This document shows positions 23,156 through 26,815 of a stretch of 26,815 nt of DNA, in pieces (the stretch's first letter is position 1; each line of letters begins with the position of its first letter). The position numbers were made by a program, and so were the translations under genes. The DNA comes from JAAZHN01 sp964605575 (GTDB lineage Bacteria > Bacillota_I > Bacilli_A > RF39 > UBA660): NCBI GenBank assembly GCA_964605575.1, contig CAZSDG010000009.1:1-26815 (forward strand), written 5' to 3'. The notes below the pieces were generated by a model. That model was not told the origin of the DNA. It saw only the letters and a list, made by a program, of their open reading frames with translations, and did no database searches.

Positions 23156-24268
23156 ATGAAAATAAAGTATGAATTAGTTAAAAAAGAAAAAAATACTCAA
23201 GCAAGACTGGGGAAAATAATTACTGCTTTTGGCGAATATGAAACACCGATGTTTATGCCGGTTGGCACTGTTGGTTCAGTTAAAAATATTTCACCAGAAG
23301 AGTTATATGAAGTAAAAGCAGGCATTATTTTAGCTAATACCTATCATCTATGGTTAAGACCGGGTGAAGATATAGTTAATAATGCTGGTGGGGTTCAAAA
23401 ATTTATGAATTATAAAGGGCCGATGTTAACCGATAGTGGTGGTTTTCAAGTATTTTCATTAGCTAAGCCCAAAGACATTACCGATGAAGGGGTAAAATTT
23501 AAGAGTCATTTAAATGGGGAGTCATTATTTTTAACTCCCGAAAAGTCTATAGAAATTCAACAAAAAATTGGGGCAGATATTATTATGAGTTTTGATGAAT
23601 GTGTGGCTTACCCATCTACTTATGAATATATGAAAGAGAGTGTAGAAAGAACATTGGCTTGGGCTAAAAGAGGTAAGGATACTTTTGTTGATAATGGTCA
23701 AGCTTTATTTGGTATAGTTCAAGGTGGAGAATACCCTGATTTAAGAGAGAATTGTGCTAAAGAATTAATTAAAATGGATTTTGATGGTTATGCAGTTGGC
23801 GGAACAAGTGTTGGTGAGGGTAAAGATGTAATGTATAAAATGATTGAATATTCAACCAAACACTTACCAGAAGAAAAACTAAGGTACTTAATGGGAGTAG
23901 GCGACCCGATTGATATTATCAACGGTGTTGAAAGAGGAATAGATATTTTTGACTGCGTTAATCCAACAAGACTTGCTCGTCATGGACATGTTTATACTAA
24001 ATATGGTAAAATAAATATGAAAAATAGTCAGTATAAAGAAGATTTAAGTCCTTTAGATGAATGCGATTGTTATACATGTAAAAATTATACTAAAAGTTAC
24101 TTAAGACATCTAGTTACTGCTAATGAAATGTTAGGTTCAAGATTACTATCAATTCATAATATTAAATTTTTAATTAAATTAACCGAAGATCTTCGTAAAT
24201 CAATTAAAGAAGATAAGTTATTAGAATATAAACAAGAATTTGAAAGGAATTATTATGGTATCAAATAA
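23156..24268 (+). CDS. tgt: tRNA-guanine transglycosylase
   Basis: Exchanges guanine 34 of the GUN-anticodon tRNAs for preQ1, the step before QueA. 370 residues, full length. The catalytic base Asp93 is in LTDSGGFQVFSL and the nucleophile Asp266 in GIDIFDCVNPTRLARHG. Zinc ligands Cys303, Cys305, Cys308 and His334 are intact (CDCYTC; LSIHN). The usual GGLSVGEP loop reads GGTSVGEG here, a mild departure near the substrate pocket. It follows the hybrid kinase gene by ten bases with GGAAG as ribosome binding site, so it probably shares the kinase transcript. No preQ1 synthesis genes (queC/D/E/F) are in the window. Confidence 0.96.
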   Translation: MKIKYELVKKEKNTQARLGKIITAFGEYETPMFMPVGTVGSVKNISPEELYEVKAGIILANTYHLWLRPGEDIVNNAGGVQKFMNYKGPMLTDSGGFQVFSLAKPKDITDEGVKFKSHLNGESLFLTPEKSIEIQQKIGADIIMSFDECVAYPSTYEYMKESVERTLAWAKRGKDTFVDNGQALFGIVQGGEYPDLRENCAKELIKMDFDGYAVGGTSVGEGKDVMYKMIEYSTKHLPEEKLRYLMGVGDPIDIINGVERGIDIFDCVNPTRLARHGHVYTKYGKINMKNSQYKEDLSPLDECDCYTCKNYTKSYLRHLVTANEMLGSRLLSIHNIKFLIKLTEDLRKSIKEDKLLEYKQEFERNYYGIK

Positions 24269-24575
24269 AGTAATATTTTATTTATCTTTGATTGTAATTG
24301 TTGCTTTAATTGCAATTCCTACAATCAATAAAATAAATGAAACTCATACTGAGAGACTTTTTATTGTCGAAACAAATCAAATCAAAGAAAAGGCAATGGA
24401 TTGTTATTTGAAAAATGAATGTAAGGAAAAAACAACATTAAAAGAGCTTATTGATAAAAATTACCTGGTTAGAGGAATTGATCCAAGAACTGATGAGTAT
24501 TTTAAAGATGATGTTTATGTAATAATAAAGGATCATAAGGCAATATTATTTATTGATAATATTGAAATCAAATAA
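24255..24575 (+). CDS. Small pilin-like single-pass membrane protein
   Basis: 106 residues from the preferred ATG at 24255 (AAAGGAA six bases before it; an ATG at 24240 lies inside that site). A hydrophobic helix at about 5-25 (FYLSLIVIVALIAIPTI) runs into an amphipathic helix and a small domain with one Cys pair (DCYLKNECKEK) and TLKELIDKNYL. This resembles the helix plus C-terminal domain of pseudopilins, but no prepilin peptidase site (G-FTLIE) is present. It overlaps the end of tgt by 14 bases, the place taken by yajC in many bacteria; the sequence does not look like YajC. Function unknown. Confidence 0.6.
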   Translation: MVSNKVIFYLSLIVIVALIAIPTINKINETHTERLFIVETNQIKEKAMDCYLKNECKEKTTLKELIDKNYLVRGIDPRTDEYFKDDVYVIIKDHKAILFIDNIEIK

Positions 24576-24605
24576 TTGTTTTAATAATTATTTATATGTT
24601 ATAAT
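24576..24605 (+). promoter_or_regulatory. Promoter of the Hpt-REC gene
   Basis: TTGTTT (24576-24581), an 18-bp spacer and a perfect TATAAT (24600-24605) with the extended TG at 24597-24598. It begins on the base after the preceding stop. Confidence 0.7.
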
Positions 24606-24627
24606 ATTTTTAGAATAGGTGGTTAGT

Positions 24628-25422
24628 ATGAAGGACACAAATTTATTAAAGAATAATGGAGTTAATTTAGATAAGAGTTTAGAATTATTAGGAGATATGG
24701 ATACATATAATGATACTTTGGTAGATTTTTTAAACGCAGTGTTTGATAAAATGACAAAGATAAAATTATATAAAGACTCTAAGAACATGCCAGATTATGC
24801 AATTTTAGTCCATTCGTTAAAAAGTGATGCTAGATATCTTGGTTTTGATAAGCTTGCTGATATTTCTTATAAACATGAAATTGAAAGTAAAGCGAATAAT
24901 CAGTTATTTGTTAATGAGAATTTTAATGAATTAGTTAATGAAGCAGCGAGAATTGTTACTTTAGTTAGACAATATTTAGGACAAGCTCCAGTTCAAACCA
25001 AAGAACCAGTAAAAGAAACAAGTATTGATTTAGAAATTACTCAAGATGCTTTATTAGTTGTTGATGATTCAAGCATTATGCAAAATTTCCTAGAAAAAAT
25101 CTTTAGTGATCGCTATCAAATTATTATTGCTTCAGATGGTAAAGAAGCACTAGATGTTTTAGCATCTGGTCATAATGATAAAATCCAATGTATGTTACTA
25201 GATCTTAATATGCCAAATATTAATGGATTTGAAGTATTGGAGTATTTAAAAGCTAATAATTTATTTAATGTTATTCCTGTTTCAATTATTACTGGAGCTG
25301 ATTCACGAGAAACAATAACAAAAGCATTTTCATATCCAATTGTAGATATGTTAACTAAACCATTTACAGAACTATCAGTTAAAACAATAGTAGAAAAAAC
25401 AGTTACTTATAAAAAGAAATAA
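24628..25422 (+). CDS. Hpt-REC phosphorelay protein
   Basis: 264 residues. The N-terminal helical domain has an Hpt motif, with His62 in VHSLKSDARYLG (HxLKS in place of the common HxLKG). A linker (about 120-138) with a Pro/Lys/Glu stretch leads to a receiver domain (about 140-264): DD at 146-147, phospho-Asp192 in LLDLNMPNINGFEVL, Thr222 in IITGAD, and Lys244 in LTKPF. There is no membrane segment, DNA-binding or enzymatic output domain. It can plausibly take phosphate from the hybrid kinase at 21340 and pass it to its own or another receiver. The GTG at 24619 is in frame, but AGGTGG five bases before 24628 makes that ATG the start. Confidence 0.85.
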   Translation: MKDTNLLKNNGVNLDKSLELLGDMDTYNDTLVDFLNAVFDKMTKIKLYKDSKNMPDYAILVHSLKSDARYLGFDKLADISYKHEIESKANNQLFVNENFNELVNEAARIVTLVRQYLGQAPVQTKEPVKETSIDLEITQDALLVVDDSSIMQNFLEKIFSDRYQIIIASDGKEALDVLASGHNDKIQCMLLDLNMPNINGFEVLEYLKANNLFNVIPVSIITGADSRETITKAFSYPIVDMLTKPFTELSVKTIVEKTVTYKKK

Positions 25423-25426
25423 ACAT

Positions 25427-25455
25427 AAAAAAATTCCCCTAGAGGAATTTTTATT
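25427..25455. terminator. Bidirectional terminator
   Basis: An A-run, TTCC (25434-25437), a 6-base loop, GGAA (25444-25447) and a T-run. It serves the Hpt-REC gene on the plus strand and the convergent gene at 25459. Confidence 0.75.
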
Positions 25456-25458
25456 TGC

Positions 25459-26166
25459 TTAAAATTTAGGTCCTGTTTCTTGTTTTTCTTCAACTTGAGC
25501 AGGTACTTCGCTTTGAGTTTTATTATCGTATTGCCCACCTTTTTTAATTCCTGTTATGACTGTTCTTTTAGCAGTGCTTAAATCATTGTAACTACGACTA
25601 ACATTAACATAACTTGCTTTACCAATATTAACTGGTAATTTAAAATACTTATCATAACCTAAAGCAGGCTCATGCAATTCACTTAAAACTAAATCTTTTA
25701 ATTCTAAATTTCTTACATAATCTATAGAGTATGGATAGTAATCACGATAAATACTATCGCTCATTAGCGTGCCTTTTTCATCGATATATTTAGCTTTATA
25801 TTCGGTATTTAAAAGAGCTAACCCTTTTTGTTCATCATTAACTAAAATTCCTTCAGAGCTTTTAATAATGACAAAATCTTCGTCCTTTAGACTTAAAGTG
25901 GTTTGAAATAAATGTTTATCATCTTTATGTCCTGGTATTTGATTAGTGTCTTTAAATTCACAACTAATTGTAACTTCTTTACCATTACTTGATGTAATAA
26001 TTCTTAAATCTTCATCAAACTTTGGATCGTTAAGTTTAACACCTCTTATTTGAGCAATATGATTTAATATTTCTGCTAATTCATTATCAATCGCGGGATT
26101 ATTTCTGAATTCTTCGACTAATTCAACAATAATTGGTCTAATTTTATTTCTAATTATTTCTTGCAT
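25459..26166 (-). CDS. Cytoplasmic protein of unknown function
   Basis: 235 residues from the ATG at 26166, chosen because TAAGGAG (26177-26183) is correctly spaced for it; the ATG at 26187 lies upstream of that site. A helical N-terminal part with IIRNKIRPIIVELVEEF is followed by a mixed domain with many charged residues. The C-terminal tail is Gln/Glu/Lys-rich (from about 215) and looks disordered. Only one Cys, no membrane segment, no signal peptide, no motif I can name. It has its own promoter and is divergent from rlmN, which does not suggest a pathway. Confidence 0.7.
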   Translation of the reverse strand: MQEIIRNKIRPIIVELVEEFRNNPAIDNELAEILNHIAQIRGVKLNDPKFDEDLRIITSSNGKEVTISCEFKDTNQIPGHKDDKHLFQTTLSLKDEDFVIIKSSEGILVNDEQKGLALLNTEYKAKYIDEKGTLMSDSIYRDYYPYSIDYVRNLELKDLVLSELHEPALGYDKYFKLPVNIGKASYVNVSRSYNDLSTAKRTVITGIKKGGQYDNKTQSEVPAQVEEKQETGPKF

Positions 26167-26187
26167 AAATGTCATCTCCTTATTCAT

Positions 26188-26215
26188 ATAATAACAAATT
26201 ATTTAATAATATCAA
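26188..26215 (-). promoter_or_regulatory. Promoter of the gene at 26166
   Basis: On the minus strand: TTGATA (26210-26215), a 16-bp spacer and TATTAT (26188-26193), with the extended TG one base before the -10. Confidence 0.6.
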
Positions 26216-26246
26216 TTTATTTTTAATAATATTTATCTTTTTTACA

Positions 26247-26255
26247 TGATATAAT
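26247..26255 (+). promoter_or_regulatory. Extended -10 promoter of rlmN, probably leaderless
   Basis: TG, one base, TATAAT (26250-26255). The ATG of rlmN follows only six bases after the -10, where transcription should begin. There is no Shine-Dalgarno between them. Confidence 0.6.
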
Positions 26256-26261
26256 CTAATT

Positions 26262-26696
26262 ATGAAAAGTATATATAATATAAAATTAAATGAACTGGAA
26301 AATTATTTTATAAATAATGGTGGTAAGAGGTATCAAGCTGCTCAGGTTTTTGATTGGTTATACAATAAAAAGGTAACTGATTTTAAATTGATGAGTAATC
26401 TTAATAAACAAACTATAGAATTATTAAATAGTAATTATAATATTAATCAGTTAAAAATAATAAAAAAACAAAGTGAAAAATTAGCTCATAAGTACTTATT
26501 TGAATTAAATGATGGCTCTTTAATTGAAGCAGTATTAATGAGGCATGATTATGGCAATAGCGTTTGTGTTTCTTCGCAAGTAGGTTGTAACATGGGTTGT
26601 TTATTTTGTGAAAGTGGTAAATTACCAAAGGTCATGAAAAGATTACTTAATGTGAGGCCGCTGATAACGATGATGATGGTTCTCATTTTGAATTAA
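26262..26696 (+). pseudogene. rlmN: rlmN (23S rRNA/tRNA adenine-C2 methyltransferase), 5' part only
   Basis: The first 121 codons read as RlmN, a radical-SAM enzyme that methylates C2 of A2503 in 23S rRNA and A37 in some tRNAs. They show an N-terminal helical accessory domain (GGKRYQAAQVFDWLYNKKV), FELNDGSLIEAVLMRHDYGN, then CVSSQVGCNMGCLFCESGKL with the [4Fe-4S] cysteines 109, 113 and 116. After Leu121 (base 26624) family similarity stops abruptly: 23 unrelated residues follow before a TAA. About 220 residues of a normal RlmN (about 345) are missing, including the catalytic cysteine near the C-terminus. Either the gene is truly interrupted here, or the sequence is chimeric near its end. Confidence 0.8.
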
Positions 26697-26815
26697 AAAG
26701 TCCCAAATCTATAAAATTCCATAAACGTGAAAATGAAAATGATGTTGCGGTTATGAAAAAAAAAATAAGATGATTATCCAATTTACAAAGCGTTAAGAAA
26801 GAAAAGCTGTCTGAG
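26625..26815 (+). other. Foreign-looking tail after the rlmN break
   Basis: Sequence that does not continue rlmN in any frame. In the frame offset by two it reads KGHEKIT, a stop, then about 40 codons from CEAADNDDDG through FHKRENENDVAVMKKKIR to a TGA at about 26771. That stretch has protein-like composition, but I do not recognise it. No terminal inverted repeat, target duplication or attachment core can be judged, because only one side is visible. Confidence 0.4.

Noticed and set aside
24255..24575. yajC, the common neighbour of tgt
   Set aside because: Position and size fit, but the domain after the helix has a cysteine pair and no YajC-type GD-V-TxGG strand pattern.

Overview
AT-rich window (GC judged by eye to be in the high twenties per cent) from a low-GC, single-membrane bacterium of the Bacilli. 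The evidence is EzrA, a PrsA-type foldase lipoprotein, a two-gene nifZ/iscS-thiI pair and Bacillus-like RecX, with GGAGG-type ribosome binding sites. TGA is a normal stop (it ends iscS, ackA, nrnA and the TPR gene), so this is not a code-4 mollicute. An uncultured gut lineage such as RF39 or a relative of the Acholeplasmatales/Erysipelotrichales fits, but that placement is inference. The first gene runs off the left edge and the last gene loses its homology 190 bases before the right edge, so the window may be a whole metagenomic contig.

Layout. 1-371: C-terminal end of a BspA-type leucine-rich-repeat surface protein. 441-4195: ezrA and four unrecognised small or membrane-anchored genes, one apparently broken by a stop codon just after its start. 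4268-9527: housekeeping run iscS-thiI (sulfur transfer to tRNA), ackA (acetate/ATP), nrnA (nanoRNase/pAp phosphatase) and recX, ending in a bidirectional terminator.

9540-16828 is a reverse-strand block in two units. The upstream unit is six overlapping genes, moxR - DUF58 - small membrane protein - vWA - vWA - TPR, a MoxR/Bat-type system: an AAA+ ATPase with membrane-anchored von Willebrand A proteins. Below its terminator lies a second unit, a HerA/DUF87-type ATPase followed by a small membrane-anchored protein. This block is the most accessory-looking part of the window.

17085-19222: a zinc-ribbon membrane protein, a short ribosomal protein L28 gene (rpmB), and convergent prsA. 19339-25422: queA and tgt (queuosine in tRNA), with a PlsC-type acyltransferase and a hybrid histidine kinase between them. 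After tgt come a small pilin-like membrane protein and an Hpt-REC protein. The hybrid kinase and the Hpt-REC protein together could form a four-step phosphorelay with no visible DNA-binding output.

25459-26815: an unrecognised reverse-strand gene, then a divergent rlmN that starts apparently leaderless and stops matching RlmN after the radical-SAM cysteines. I found no tRNA, rRNA, CRISPR array, transposase or integrase. The longest gene-free stretch, 16829-17084, holds divergent promoters and a 10-bp inverted repeat.
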